Positions 39,144 to 48,296 of a DNA stretch of 64,000 bases are shown one piece after another (position 1 is the first letter of the stretch; every line of letters starts with the position of its first letter). The notes below the pieces were generated by a model. It ran no database searches. It had not been told where the DNA came from and was given only the letters and a program-made list of their open reading frames with translations. The position numbers and the translations under genes were made by a program. The stretch is from Prauserella rugosa (GTDB taxonomy: Bacteria; Actinomycetota; Actinomycetes; Mycobacteriales; Pseudonocardiaceae): NCBI RefSeq assembly GCF_000719975.1, contig NZ_JOIJ01000003.1:124001-188000 (forward strand), in the 5' to 3' direction.

Positions 39144-39897
39144 CCTCGGCCGCGTTTCGGCCGCGCTCGCGCGTCGACGGCGCGGGTGGATCCTTCACCG
39201 AGTACACGGCGAGACTCTTGCCGAGCACCGGATCGAGCACCCGCTCGGCCAGCCGGGTCGGCCACGGCGCGTGCAGCAGGTCCCACACGAGGACCCGGTG
39301 GTAGGCCTTGACCAACGGATGGTCGTCGTTGTCGGTCCCGACGGCGCACTTGAGCCACCAGTACGGCGAGTGGAGGGCGTGCGCGTGTTCGCCGGCGACG
39401 GGCCGCAGCCCCGCTGCGCGCAGTTTGGTGCGCAGTTCGTCGCCGCGGTAGATCCGCACGTGCCCACCCTCCACCTGGTGGTAGGCATCCGACAGCAGCC
39501 AGCAGACGCGTTCGGGCAGCCACCGCGGAACGGTCACGGCCACCGTCCCGCCCGGGCGGGTGACGCGGACGAGTTCGGCGATCGCCCGCTCGTCCTCCGG
39601 CACGTGTTCGAGGATCTCCGAGGCGATCACGCAGTCGAACGACGCCTCGGGATACGGCAGCGCCAGCGCATCGCCGGCCACCGTGGTCGCGCGGGCCCCT
39701 TCGGGCGCCTCGCCCTCGGCCGCCATGGCGGCGAACATCGTCTCGACCTCGGCCAGTGCCGGTTCGTCCCGGTCGAACGCGACGACGTCGGCGCCCCGGC
39801 GATAGGCCTCGAACGCGTGCCTGCCCGCGCCGCATCCGACGTCGATCACGCGGGTGCCGGGGCCGATCCCCAGCCGGTCGAAGTCCACCGTCAGCAT
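39115..39897 (-). CDS. Class I SAM-dependent methyltransferase (UbiE/Methyltransf_11 type)
   Basis: 260 aa. Motif I VIDVGCGAGRHAFEA, Asp after VVAFDRD, motif II-like FDCVIASEILEHVPEDERA, and motif III RPGGTVAVTVPRWLPE. The C-terminal half holds HSPYWWLKCAVG and LVWDLLHAPWP, aromatic-rich and possibly lipid-facing. Substrate unknown. It is the second gene of the GT4-methyltransferase-toroid operon. The ATG lies inside the last codons of the GT4 (7-nt overlap). Confidence 0.85.
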
Positions 39898-41120
39898 GTG
39901 TTCCGCCCTTCGATCGCCTGGCGATAGGTGTCCACTGTGGAGGCCGCGACCGAGCGCCAGCTGTAGCGTTCGAGCGCCCGCGCGCGGCCCGCCTCGCCGA
40001 GATGGGCACGCAGACCCGGTTCGCCGAGCACGACGCCCAGTTCGCGGGCGAGTGCCTCGGTGTCACCGGGCGGCACGAGCCGGCCGCAGTCGCCGACGAC
40101 CTCGGGCAACGCGCCCGCCCTGCTCACCACGAGGGGCGTACCGCACGCCATGGCTTCGACGGTCGGCAGCGAGAACCCCTCGTACAGCGAGGGAACGCAC
40201 GCGACCTCGGCCGAGGCCAGCAGCCGGGCGAGCTCGGCGTCCGGGAGTCCGTGCACCGCGCGCACCACGTCGCCGATCGCCAGTTCGTCGATCAGCGCCC
40301 GCGTGGGGCCGTCCTCGGCCAGCCTGCTGACCAGCACGAGCTCGACCTCGCGTTCGGCCCGCAGCTTGGCGACGGCCTCCAGCAGATGACGCACCCCTTT
40401 CAGCGGCACGTCCGCACTGGCGACCGCGACGATGCGCCCCGGTACGCGGGGGCCCGCGGGCCGGAACAGGTCGGTGTCGACGCCCAGCGGGACGGTGGTC
40501 AGCCGTTCGCGCGGCACCCGGAAGTCGGTGGCGATGTCCTCGGCGGAGGCCTGCGAGACCGTGATGAGGCGGGGAATGCGCCGGGCGACCCGAGCCTGCA
40601 TGCTCACGAAGCCGTACCAGCGGTGCACCGCGAGCCTGCGCCACGGCGCCCTTCCCCGCGCGGCCAGGTCGGCCGCGCGGTCGCGGGTGATCGGATGGTG
40701 CACGGTGGCCACCAGGGGCAGACCGGCACCGCGCAGCGAGAGCAGGCCGTAGCCGAGGCACTGGTTGTCGTGCACGACGTCGAACTCGTGGGCCCGGGCG
40801 CGCAGGAGCCGCGCCGCACGCAGGCTGAAGGTCAGCGGTTCGGGGAATCCGGCTGTCCACATCGTCGCGACCTCGAGCAGGTCCAGCGCGTCCCGGTACT
40901 CACCGAGCGCGGGCGTGCGGAACGGGTCGGGATCGCGGTACAGGTCGAGACTCGGCACCCGGGTGAGCCGCACCGGATCGTCGAGCTCCGGGTACGGCTG
41001 GCCGGAGAACACCTCGACGTCGTGGCCGAGTTCGGCCAGTCCCCTGCTGAGGTGGCGCACGTACACGCCCTGCCCGCCGCAGTGCGGTTTGCTCCGGTAC
41101 GACAGCAACGCGATGCGCAC
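39891..41120 (-). CDS. GT4-family glycosyltransferase
   Basis: 409 aa, GT-B fold. The acceptor domain starts MRIALLSYRSKPHCGGQGVY and contains VATVHHPITRDRA. The donor domain has TVPLGVDTDLFRP and the GT4 E-x7-E motif in PSLYEGFSLPTVEAMACG. It should transfer a sugar from a nucleotide donor with retention. The acceptor is unknown; a lipid or sterol glycoside is suggested only by regulation and neighbours. It opens a three-gene operon whose -35/-10 pair flanks a perfect KstR-type operator (41167-41180), 36 nt upstream of the ATG. Confidence 0.88.
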   Translation of the reverse strand: MRIALLSYRSKPHCGGQGVYVRHLSRGLAELGHDVEVFSGQPYPELDDPVRLTRVPSLDLYRDPDPFRTPALGEYRDALDLLEVATMWTAGFPEPLTFSLRAARLLRARAHEFDVVHDNQCLGYGLLSLRGAGLPLVATVHHPITRDRAADLAARGRAPWRRLAVHRWYGFVSMQARVARRIPRLITVSQASAEDIATDFRVPRERLTTVPLGVDTDLFRPAGPRVPGRIVAVASADVPLKGVRHLLEAVAKLRAEREVELVLVSRLAEDGPTRALIDELAIGDVVRAVHGLPDAELARLLASAEVACVPSLYEGFSLPTVEAMACGTPLVVSRAGALPEVVGDCGRLVPPGDTEALARELGVVLGEPGLRAHLGEAGRARALERYSWRSVAASTVDTYRQAIEGRNTC

Positions 41121-41162
41121 CCGCTCACCCCTTCCGCGACGGCCCGGCCATGATCAACGATC

Positions 41163-41191
41163 AGACTAGAACGTGTTTCACTTTCTGGCAA
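41163..41191 (-). promoter_or_regulatory. GT4-operon promoter with embedded KstR-type operator
   Basis: Minus strand: TTGCCA (41191-41186), a 17-nt spacer, TAGTCT (41168-41163). The operator TAGAACGTGTTTCA on the plus strand (41167-41180) fits TnnAACnnGTTnnA and fills the spacer. The layout is identical, hexamer for hexamer offset, to the promoter at 55942-55970. Confidence 0.72.
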
Positions 41192-41234
41192 CGCGCGCCC
41201 TCCCGGCCGTCCCGGACCACCGCGACGGCTCGGA

Positions 41235-41849
41235 TCAGACCGGCGTCATCTCGGTGATACGCCATGCGCCCGCACTCCGCACGGCGACGACCTCGACCCA
41301 CACCACGCTCGAGGACCGCGGGCGCATCCGTTCGTCCAGGTCACGGCGGTCGGCCAGCACGAGTGCCTCCGCGCGGCCGCCGGTCAGCGTGCGCACGCCG
41401 ACCGAGCGCACGGTCGTCGACCGCACGAGGTCCCGGTGGCCGGGTCGCTGCGCGGCCCGCTCGATCTCGGTGAAGCTCGCCCGGTGCCTGCGCAACGCGT
41501 CGCCGGCGAGCACGCGTTCGGCCGCGCGGCTCGTCCGGCCCAGGTCGGCGTGGTCGTACGACAGCACCGCGGCCACGCCTGCGGCGATGTCCTCGGACAC
41601 CCGCTCGGTGGAGGGCCCATCGATGTGCGCACGATCGTCGGGGGTCGCCGACAGCGCACCCAGCGCCGTCCACGCCGCCGCCGCGGCTAGCACCACACAC
41701 ACCGCGGCCAACGCGCCGAGCACCGTCGCCCTGGCCGGTCCGGGCCGCCGCGACCGGCCCCCGCCCGCGCGGGCCTTCGTCGACGCGCCTGCGCGCGGGA
41801 CCGGAGAGGGGGTGGACGAGGGGGACGGGGTACGGGTCGTCGTGCTCAC
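41235..41849 (-). CDS. Mce-associated membrane protein (Rv3492c-like)
   Basis: 204 aa. A disordered Ser/Pro/Thr/Arg N-terminus, one membrane helix (ATVLGALAAVCVVLAAAAAW) and an extracytoplasmic NTF2-like domain: DHADLGRTSRAAERVLAGDAL, then VVWVEVVAVRSAGAWRITEM. Such proteins stabilise Mce transporters. It is the last gene of the operon, overlapping its neighbour by 4 nt (GTGA). Confidence 0.82.
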   Translation of the reverse strand: MSTTTRTPSPSSTPSPVPRAGASTKARAGGGRSRRPGPARATVLGALAAVCVVLAAAAAWTALGALSATPDDRAHIDGPSTERVSEDIAAGVAAVLSYDHADLGRTSRAAERVLAGDALRRHRASFTEIERAAQRPGHRDLVRSTTVRSVGVRTLTGGRAEALVLADRRDLDERMRPRSSSVVWVEVVAVRSAGAWRITEMTPV

Positions 41850-42406
41850 GAGCCCACCTCCTGGACGCCGGTCACCTTCCACACGTCCCCGTCCCTGGCC
41901 AGTGTCGCCAGCAGGCCGCTGCGCCGCGTCCGCGGATCCGCCTCGCCTGCCCCGGAGAGGTCGATCCGCAGGACCGTGAGCAGCCGCGCGGTTCCCTTCG
42001 TGGCGTCCAGTTCGGACAGTGCGGCGCGGACGGTCGACGCCGACGCGTCGGTGCGCCCCCGCTCGGCCCTGCCGACGTGTTCGTCGACGTCCCCGGCCAG
42101 GTTCCGGTGCAACGTCCCGCCGGTGACGGTCAACCACCGGTCCACATCGGATTCTGCGGTGCGGTGGTCGATCGTGTGGAGGATCTCCAGCGCGCGGGAG
42201 CCGTCCCGCAGAGCGGTCTCCCGCGCGTCCGCGCCCCTGGCGTCCGCGCTTGCCGCGGCCGCCCACCACCGCACGCCGAAGCCCGCGCAGCAGGCGGCGG
42301 CGAGTACCGCCACCGTCACCAGCACCGCCGTCGTCCGGTCCCGGCCCGCGAGACCGACCGTCCGCGCCGCGGCACTCCGCATCCGGCTGCGCGTGCGCTC
42401 CGTCAT
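41846..42406 (-). CDS. Mce-associated membrane protein (Rv3493c-like)
   Basis: 186 aa. One helix (TTAVLVTVAVLAAACCAGFGV), then an outer domain reading EILHTIDHRTAESDVDRWLTVTGG ... LLTVLRIDLSGAG ... DGDVWKVTGVQEVGS. This is the common NTF2-like pattern of Mce-associated proteins, paired with the next gene as in mce4 of mycobacteria. ATGA overlap with mce4F. Confidence 0.82.
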   Translation of the reverse strand: MTERTRSRMRSAAARTVGLAGRDRTTAVLVTVAVLAAACCAGFGVRWWAAAASADARGADARETALRDGSRALEILHTIDHRTAESDVDRWLTVTGGTLHRNLAGDVDEHVGRAERGRTDASASTVRAALSELDATKGTARLLTVLRIDLSGAGEADPRTRRSGLLATLARDGDVWKVTGVQEVGS

Positions 42407-43749
42407 CGGCCCACCCCCAGCAGGTCGTCGAAGCCCCCGGTGTTCCGGCGGTCCGCGCCGCGCCCCGCGTCACCGCCACCCCGGCCGGACTCGGCATCGG
42501 AGTCGGTGAACTCCAGCAGCCCGGGGAGCTTCACCCCGCCACCGTCGGCAGCACCACCGGCCGTGTCCCGCGCGTCCTCACCCCCACGGGATCCCCCGTC
42601 ACCGCTGCCGCTCCCGCCGGAATCGGGGATCTGCACCGGATCGCCCGCCACCGGTGCGTTCTGCGCGCCGCGCACGTTGCTCGGGCTCCCGGGCGGTTCG
42701 GCGCAGTAGGCGTCGGTGTTCGGCGGGAGGTCGCGCGTGTCATCGGCTGGCCTGCGCTGGGTGCCCTCGTAACCCTTGGTGCAGCTGTGCGGGTCGAAGA
42801 ACGTCGGCACGAACCCGAGATGCCCCTCGCCGTTCGACACGACCGAACGGGCGAAGCCCGACACCATCGGCAGCGCCACCATCATGTGCTCGAGTGCGTC
42901 CGACCGTGGCTCCAAGACCTGCGAGGTCGTCAGCAGATTGGCGATGAGCACGCTCAGGCTCGTGCCCGAATCGGCCAGCAGTGTGGAGATCTCTTCGCTC
43001 GCACCCGGGGCGCGGTCGACGACGGTCCGCAGATCGGCGTCGGAGTCCTTCAGTTGCGCGGCGATGTCGCGGAATCCGCTCGCGATCGAGGCCAGCTGCT
43101 CGGAGTTGCGCCGCTGGGTGTCGAGCACCGTCCTGCTGTCCCGCAACAACTGCGCCGTCTGCGGCAGCGCACGCCTGGCCTCGGTGGTCAGCGATCCCGA
43201 TGCCTCCAACAGCCGGCCGAGTTCGGGGCCCGCTCCGGTGAAGGCCGTGTCGAGCTCGCCGACGACCGTCCGCAGCGACCGGGGATCCACACTGGACACG
43301 AGTTTGTCGAGGCCGGCCAGCAGGGTGTCCGGTGAGACGGGCGTGTCGGTGCGCGCACTGTCGATCCTCGATCCGGCGCGCAGGTACGGACCGCCGTCGG
43401 AGCTCGGCCGCAGGTCGACATATTGCTCACCGACGGCCGACCGGTTCGCCACCACGGCGTCACTGTCGGCGGGAATCGGCGGACCGCCCTCCTCGATGTC
43501 CAGATCGAGGGTGACGCCCGTGTCGGCCAGGTGCAGCTCGGCGACCCTGCCGACGGTCACGCCCCGATACGCGACCTCGGCGTTCTCGAAGATTCCACCC
43601 GACTCCTCGAGCGTGACGTGCACGACGTAGCCGCGTGCACCCAGCAGCCGGTCCAGTCCGGCGTAGTTGCCGCCCGCGTATCCCACCGCCAACAGCGAGA
43701 TCACGCCGAAGACGACCAGTTGGACCCGGTTCTTGCGTTGCAGGCGCAT
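42403..43749 (-). CDS. mce4F: Mce4F-type substrate-binding protein
   Basis: 448 aa. An N-terminal anchor (LVVFGVISLLAVGYAGGNYAG), then a MlaD/Mce domain (GYVVHVTLEESGGIFENAEV ... YRGVTVGRVAEL), and a long helical region about 135-330 that would build the channel-like tunnel. The C-terminus is Gly/Ser/Asp-rich and disordered. It is one of six Mce proteins forming the lipid-conducting hexamer. Its start overlaps the mce4E stop by one base (TGATG). Confidence 0.92.
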   Translation of the reverse strand: MRLQRKNRVQLVVFGVISLLAVGYAGGNYAGLDRLLGARGYVVHVTLEESGGIFENAEVAYRGVTVGRVAELHLADTGVTLDLDIEEGGPPIPADSDAVVANRSAVGEQYVDLRPSSDGGPYLRAGSRIDSARTDTPVSPDTLLAGLDKLVSSVDPRSLRTVVGELDTAFTGAGPELGRLLEASGSLTTEARRALPQTAQLLRDSRTVLDTQRRNSEQLASIASGFRDIAAQLKDSDADLRTVVDRAPGASEEISTLLADSGTSLSVLIANLLTTSQVLEPRSDALEHMMVALPMVSGFARSVVSNGEGHLGFVPTFFDPHSCTKGYEGTQRRPADDTRDLPPNTDAYCAEPPGSPSNVRGAQNAPVAGDPVQIPDSGGSGSGDGGSRGGEDARDTAGGAADGGGVKLPGLLEFTDSDAESGRGGGDAGRGADRRNTGGFDDLLGVGR

Positions 43750-45029
43750 CAGCCGCCACCTCCCACGAGCCCGCCGAGCAGACCGTCGAGGCCGCCGTTG
43801 CTCCGCGCTCCCGGCGCGCCGGCACCGTCCTGTCCCGACGGTGCGGACGGGTCGGGCAGCGGCAACGGCGGCGGGTTCTCCCCTTCGTTGAACGGAATCG
43901 CACCGTCGGCACCGGTGCCGTCGTCGTGGGGAAGCTGCACCGCCGGCCTGCGCGCGTTCAGGATGTTCTCCAGGATCGCGTCCAGCTGCAGGTCCAGCCG
44001 GACACTGACGTTGGCGTAGTCGCCGTGCATGATCGAATTGCCGAACACCGGGATCGGATAGCTCGGCAGCAACTGCATCGCCTCGGGCAGGTCGGCTCCG
44101 GTCTCGGCGAGTTTCTCCAACGTCGGTGCCAAGGCCCGCAGGTTGGCCACGATACTGTCCTTGCTCGCGTTGACGACCCGCGTTCCGGTGCCCGAGAGCG
44201 TCCGCAGCGAGTTCAGCATCCCGACCAGTTGCCTGCGCTGTCCGGACACCACCTTCAGTCCCGGTTCGAGGTGCTCCAGCGCCGTGGCGAGGTCGCCGCG
44301 CTGGGTCGAGAGCGTGCGGGACAGTGCGTGCACTCCGTCGATGGCCCGCACGATGTCCCCGCGCTGTTCGTCCAAGGTGCTCGCGAGGTGGTCCACACGC
44401 GACAGCAACGCCTTGATCTCCGGCGCGTTACCCGTCAGTGCCTCGTTGAGTTCGCCGACGATGTCGCGCAGCTGCTGGACCCCGCCCCCGTTGAGCAGCA
44501 ACGACAGCGCACCGAGCACCTCCTCGACCTCGGGGTTGCGGTTGGTGCGGTCGAGCGGGATGACCGCACCCTCGGCGAGCGTTCCCCTTCCGCCCTGCTG
44601 AGGCGGGCTCAGCTCGACGAATTTCTCCCCCAGCATGCTCGACTGGCGCAGTTCGGCCGAGGCGTCGGCCGGAAGGCGCACGTCGCCGCTCACGGCCAGG
44701 TCGACGAGCGCCGAGCGGCCGTCGGGCGCCAGCCGCACCCGTTCGACCCTGCCCACCGCGACGTCGTTGACCTTCACGGCCGCCTGCGGCACCAGGTCGA
44801 GCACGTCCTCGAAGCGCACGGTGACGCGGTACGGGTGGTCACCGAGGTCAGCCCCGCCGGGCAACGGCGCGTTGTACAGCCCGGAGAAACCGCCGTCCCC
44901 GCAGCCTGCGACGAGCAGCATCAGGCACACGAGCAGCATCCGCGGCCCCCGCCGCGGTCGGCGTCCCGCGGCGGGGCTCCGGGTATCCACCGGCCGCAGC
45001 CGTCCGCGCATCGCGGCGACGGCGGTCAT
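43749..45029 (-). CDS. mce4E: Mce4E-type lipoprotein (LprN-like)
   Basis: 426 aa. The lipobox LLVAGCGDGG sits at about residues 37-46 after a Leu-rich signal segment, so it is lipid-anchored, as expected of MceE. The Mce domain reads YRVTVRFEDVLDLVPQAAVKV and the helical channel domain follows. The C-terminus ends with Pro- and Gly-rich sequence (GGLDGLLGGLVGGGG). The ATG overlaps the mce4D stop. A frame-shifted open frame runs through mce4D and is not a fusion. Confidence 0.93.
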   Translation of the reverse strand: MTAVAAMRGRLRPVDTRSPAAGRRPRRGPRMLLVCLMLLVAGCGDGGFSGLYNAPLPGGADLGDHPYRVTVRFEDVLDLVPQAAVKVNDVAVGRVERVRLAPDGRSALVDLAVSGDVRLPADASAELRQSSMLGEKFVELSPPQQGGRGTLAEGAVIPLDRTNRNPEVEEVLGALSLLLNGGGVQQLRDIVGELNEALTGNAPEIKALLSRVDHLASTLDEQRGDIVRAIDGVHALSRTLSTQRGDLATALEHLEPGLKVVSGQRRQLVGMLNSLRTLSGTGTRVVNASKDSIVANLRALAPTLEKLAETGADLPEAMQLLPSYPIPVFGNSIMHGDYANVSVRLDLQLDAILENILNARRPAVQLPHDDGTGADGAIPFNEGENPPPLPLPDPSAPSGQDGAGAPGARSNGGLDGLLGGLVGGGG

Positions 45030-46222
45030 GACCTGCCCCCTGGTGCGACGATCAACGGCAGCGGAAGCGGCGGCAGCTCGCCGCTCTGGATCGAGGCGAG
45101 CAGCTGCGACACCGACGGGGCCTTGGCCACCCCGTCGACCACGGGCCCGAGGATGTCGCACAGCTTCGTCAGTGCGTCCGGCAGCTGCCGATCGGTCAAC
45201 GAGTCGGTGAGCTTGCACGCCGTCGTCATCAACGGGTTCGTCAGCTCGTTGAGGTTGTAGCGGATGGCGATCGACCCGGACGCCGCGTCGTAGGAGTTGA
45301 TGAAGTTCGACAGGCCGAGTGGGGCCACGTCGGCAATCTCGGCGACGGCGGCGCGCTGGTCCACCAGTACCCGGGTGATGCCCTCCAGCTTCGAGACGTT
45401 GCGGCCCAGCTCCTCCCGGTTCTCGCCGACGAAACCCTTCACCCTGCCGAGCGCCGTGCCGAGCGACGACAGCGCCCTGCCGACCTCGTCGGAGTCCTCG
45501 GCCAGGAATCCGCTCACCTGGTTCAGCCGCGAGTAGAAGCTGTTCAGCTGCGCGTCGCTGTCGGCCAGCACCTTCGTGAACCGCTGCAGGTTGCGCACGG
45601 TGCCGAACAGATCGCCCTTGGACCCGTCCAGCGTCGTGGCCAGTTCGGACAGTCGCGTGACGGTCGTGTTGAGGTTCTCCCCGTTGCCGTCGAGGTTCGC
45701 CGCCGCGGTGTCGAGCGCGCGCGAGAGCGCACCGTCGGAGTTGGCCCCGGCCGGCCCGAGCGCCGTGGACAGTTCGTCGAGGCTGCGGTAGAGGTCGTCG
45801 ATCTCCATGGGGGTAGCGGTGCGCTCCAGGGGGATCCGGGCGGCCGAGCGCATCACGGGCCCGCCGTCGTAGACGGGCGTGAGCTGCACGTAGCGGTCGC
45901 TGACGAGGCTCGGCGCCACGACGACCGCGTCGGCGTCGGCGGGGATCCGCACGCCCTCGTCGACCTGCATGTCGACGACCACCTGCCTGCCCCGCGGCTC
46001 GACCCGGGTGATCTCCCCGACCTCGATGCCCAGCACCCGCACCGACGATCCGGCGTACAGGCCGACGGCACGGTCGAAGTGGGCGGTGACGCGCAGGCCG
46101 GTCTGTTCCCTGAGCATCCACCAGAGACCACCGCTGAGCAGCAGCGCGGCCACGCACGCGGTGGCCAGCCACCGGTAGAGGCTGCGGCCCGCGCGGGTGT
46201 CCCTCGTCAGCACACCGGTCAT
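45026..46222 (-). CDS. mce4D: Mce4D-type substrate-binding protein
   Basis: 398 aa. Anchor WLATACVAALLLSGGLWWML, Mce domain LRVTAHFDRAVGLYAGSSVRVLGIEVGEI, then helical repeats and a short tail. Part of the heterohexameric shuttle that carries steroid from the outer envelope to the YrbE permease. 4-nt overlaps on both sides. Confidence 0.93.
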   Translation of the reverse strand: MTGVLTRDTRAGRSLYRWLATACVAALLLSGGLWWMLREQTGLRVTAHFDRAVGLYAGSSVRVLGIEVGEITRVEPRGRQVVVDMQVDEGVRIPADADAVVVAPSLVSDRYVQLTPVYDGGPVMRSAARIPLERTATPMEIDDLYRSLDELSTALGPAGANSDGALSRALDTAAANLDGNGENLNTTVTRLSELATTLDGSKGDLFGTVRNLQRFTKVLADSDAQLNSFYSRLNQVSGFLAEDSDEVGRALSSLGTALGRVKGFVGENREELGRNVSKLEGITRVLVDQRAAVAEIADVAPLGLSNFINSYDAASGSIAIRYNLNELTNPLMTTACKLTDSLTDRQLPDALTKLCDILGPVVDGVAKAPSVSQLLASIQSGELPPLPLPLIVAPGGRS

Positions 46223-47265
46223 CGGCCACCTCCCACGCCCTGATCCGGTGCCGCGACGTCACTCACGCACCCCTCGGAGTTGTACTCGTAGCCGGTGCCG
46301 GTGTTGATCGTCGGCGGGAGCAGACCGCAGATGTAGCCCTCGAACCACCGCCCGTTACCGGTGACGTTGGTACCGAGACGCGTGAACGGCGCCAGCAGTT
46401 CGAGCCCCCGGTCGAGGTTGTCCTGGTTGCGTTGCAGGACGTCGGTGACCTTGCCGAGTTCCCGCAGCGCGGGGCGCAGCTGCTTCCGGTTCTCCGAGAC
46501 CACCGCCGAGAGCTGGCCGGCCACGCTCGTGGTTCCGCGCAGCAGCCGGTTGATGGCCTGTCGACGGTTCTGCAGTTCGGTCAGCAGCAGGTTGCCGTCC
46601 TCGATGACGGTGCGCAGTTGACGGTTGCGGCTGTTGAGCGTCCCGGTGATCTCCCTGGTGTTCGACAGCAGGCGCGACAGCTCCTCGTCCCGCGAGGACA
46701 CCGTCTGCGACAACGCCGACAGGCCCGTCAGTGCGTCCTTCATGGACTGTGGGGTGTCGGCGAACGTCTCGGACACGACGTCGAAGCTGCGCGCGAGCTG
46801 GTCGGTGTCGATCTCGCCCACCGTGCCCGAGAGCTGGTCGAAGGCGTCCTGCAGTTCGAACGGCGTCTCGGTGCGCGCGACCGGGATCGCATCGCCCGGG
46901 TCGTGCGTGCCGCCGCCTTTCGGCCGCAGCGCCAGGTACTTCTCCCCCAGCAACGTCTTGATCTCGATCGACGCGGTGGTCTCGGTGCCGATCCGCGACG
47001 AGTCGATCCCCTCGAGCGAGAAGGTCGCCCGCACGTGGGTGCCGTCCAGCACCACCTCGTCGACCTCGCCCACCTTCACGCCCGCGACCTGCACCTCGTT
47101 GCCCGCGGCCAGCCCGGCCGACTCGGCGAAGTGCGCGGAGTACGTCGTGCGGTCGTTGAGCAGGGGGATGTCGTCGAAGCGGTATGCCGTCACGATGGCG
47201 AGTGCCACGAGCGTGAGGCTGACCAGTCCGACGAGCGCCTGGTTGCGTTCCTTGAGCGGCTTCAT
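46219..47265 (-). CDS. mce4C: Mce4C-type substrate-binding protein
   Basis: 348 aa from the ATG at 47265 (MKPLKERNQALVGLVSLTL). Anchor about 11-29, Mce domain YSAHFAESAGLAAGNEVQVAGVKVGEVDE, helical region about 120-290, and a Cys pair near the C-terminus (EGYICGLLPP ... SEGCVSDV) that may form a disulphide. Start set by ATGA coupling to mce4B; a 33-aa extension upstream lacks homology. Confidence 0.92.
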   Translation of the reverse strand: MKPLKERNQALVGLVSLTLVALAIVTAYRFDDIPLLNDRTTYSAHFAESAGLAAGNEVQVAGVKVGEVDEVVLDGTHVRATFSLEGIDSSRIGTETTASIEIKTLLGEKYLALRPKGGGTHDPGDAIPVARTETPFELQDAFDQLSGTVGEIDTDQLARSFDVVSETFADTPQSMKDALTGLSALSQTVSSRDEELSRLLSNTREITGTLNSRNRQLRTVIEDGNLLLTELQNRRQAINRLLRGTTSVAGQLSAVVSENRKQLRPALRELGKVTDVLQRNQDNLDRGLELLAPFTRLGTNVTGNGRWFEGYICGLLPPTINTGTGYEYNSEGCVSDVAAPDQGVGGGR

Positions 47266-48296
47266 TCGACCTGACACCTCTCCGGCTGCTGGGTCGCGGG
47301 CAGCGGCAGGATCGGCACCTCGACGTTGAGGGATTTCACGCCGATCGTTCCGCGCAGATCGCACAGGTAGTAGTTGAACCAGCTGCCGTAGCTGACCGCG
47401 CGGGTGAACTTGTTCAGGTGGCCGGGCAGCGTGGTCAGGACCTCGTCGATCAACTCGCGCGAGCCCGCCAGACCGCTCGCGAGGTCGCGGAGTCCGGCCA
47501 CGTCGCGGCGCAGGGGCTCACGCGCGTCGGCCAGCAGACCGGAGGTCGCCTCGGTCAGGTCGCCAAGCCCCGAGACGGCCTCGCCGATCGGCTTACGCTG
47601 CTCGGCCAGGCCCGACACGAGGCGCTGGGTCGTCGACAGCAGGTTCTTCACCTGTGGCGTGCGGTCGTTGACCGTCGTCAGCACGCGATTGAGGTTGTCG
47701 ATGGTGCGGCCGATGACCTCGTCCTTCTTCGACAGCGTCGAGGTCAGGGACGCGGTGTGCGACAGGAGACTGCGTACCGTGCCGCCCTCGCCCTGGAACA
47801 CGCGGATGATCTGGTACGACAACTGGTTCACCTGCTCCGGCTCGAGGGCCCGCAACAGCGGCTGGAAGCCGTTGAACAGCACCGTCAGGTTCAGGGCGGG
47901 CTGTGTGCGCTCGACCGGGATGGTTCCGCCCGGTTCGAGCGGCGGGGACTCGGGCACGTCGGCGCTCAGCGACAGGTATCGCTGGCCGATGAGGTTCCGG
48001 TACTTCACGGTGGCCGTGACCAGGCCGGGCAGTCGGCGCTCGCCGTGGATGTCGAAGTGGACGTCGGCGCGGTTGTCCTCACCCACCGAGATGCGTTGCA
48101 CCTGGCCGATCTTGACCCCGGACATGCGCACGTCGTCGCCCTCGTGCAGACCGGACGCGTCGGCGAACCGCGCGGTGTATCCGGCCGAGGGGCCGAACGT
48201 GGTGTTGGCGATGGTCGCGGCCAGGATCCCGGTCAGCAGCACGGTCACCGCGGCGAACACCGCGATCCGGATCAGGGCAGGCACGTAGCTTCTCAT
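47262..48296 (-). CDS. mce4B: Mce4B-type substrate-binding protein
   Basis: 344 aa from the ATG at 48296. Anchor LIRIAVFAAVTVLLTGILAATI, Mce domain YTARFADASGLHEGDDVRMSGVKIGQVQ, helical domain with HTASLTSTLSKKDEVIGRTIDN, and a terminal Cys pair (YYLCDLRG ... PERCQVE) as in other MceB proteins. ATGA coupling with mce4A. Confidence 0.93.
   Translation of the reverse strand: MRSYVPALIRIAVFAAVTVLLTGILAATIANTTFGPSAGYTARFADASGLHEGDDVRMSGVKIGQVQRISVGEDNRADVHFDIHGERRLPGLVTATVKYRNLIGQRYLSLSADVPESPPLEPGGTIPVERTQPALNLTVLFNGFQPLLRALEPEQVNQLSYQIIRVFQGEGGTVRSLLSHTASLTSTLSKKDEVIGRTIDNLNRVLTTVNDRTPQVKNLLSTTQRLVSGLAEQRKPIGEAVSGLGDLTEATSGLLADAREPLRRDVAGLRDLASGLAGSRELIDEVLTTLPGHLNKFTRAVSYGSWFNYYLCDLRGTIGVKSLNVEVPILPLPATQQPERCQVE

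Noticed and set aside
41192..41234. A terminator hairpin after the last Mce-associated gene
   Set aside because: Only a 5-bp stem (CCGTC/GACGG) was found, too weak to call. Read-through into the GT4 promoter region remains possible.
43749..46262. An 837-residue frame joining Mce4E to upstream sequence
   Set aside because: The first about 410 residues are Mce4D read out of frame. Mce4E starts at ATG 45029 with its own lipobox.
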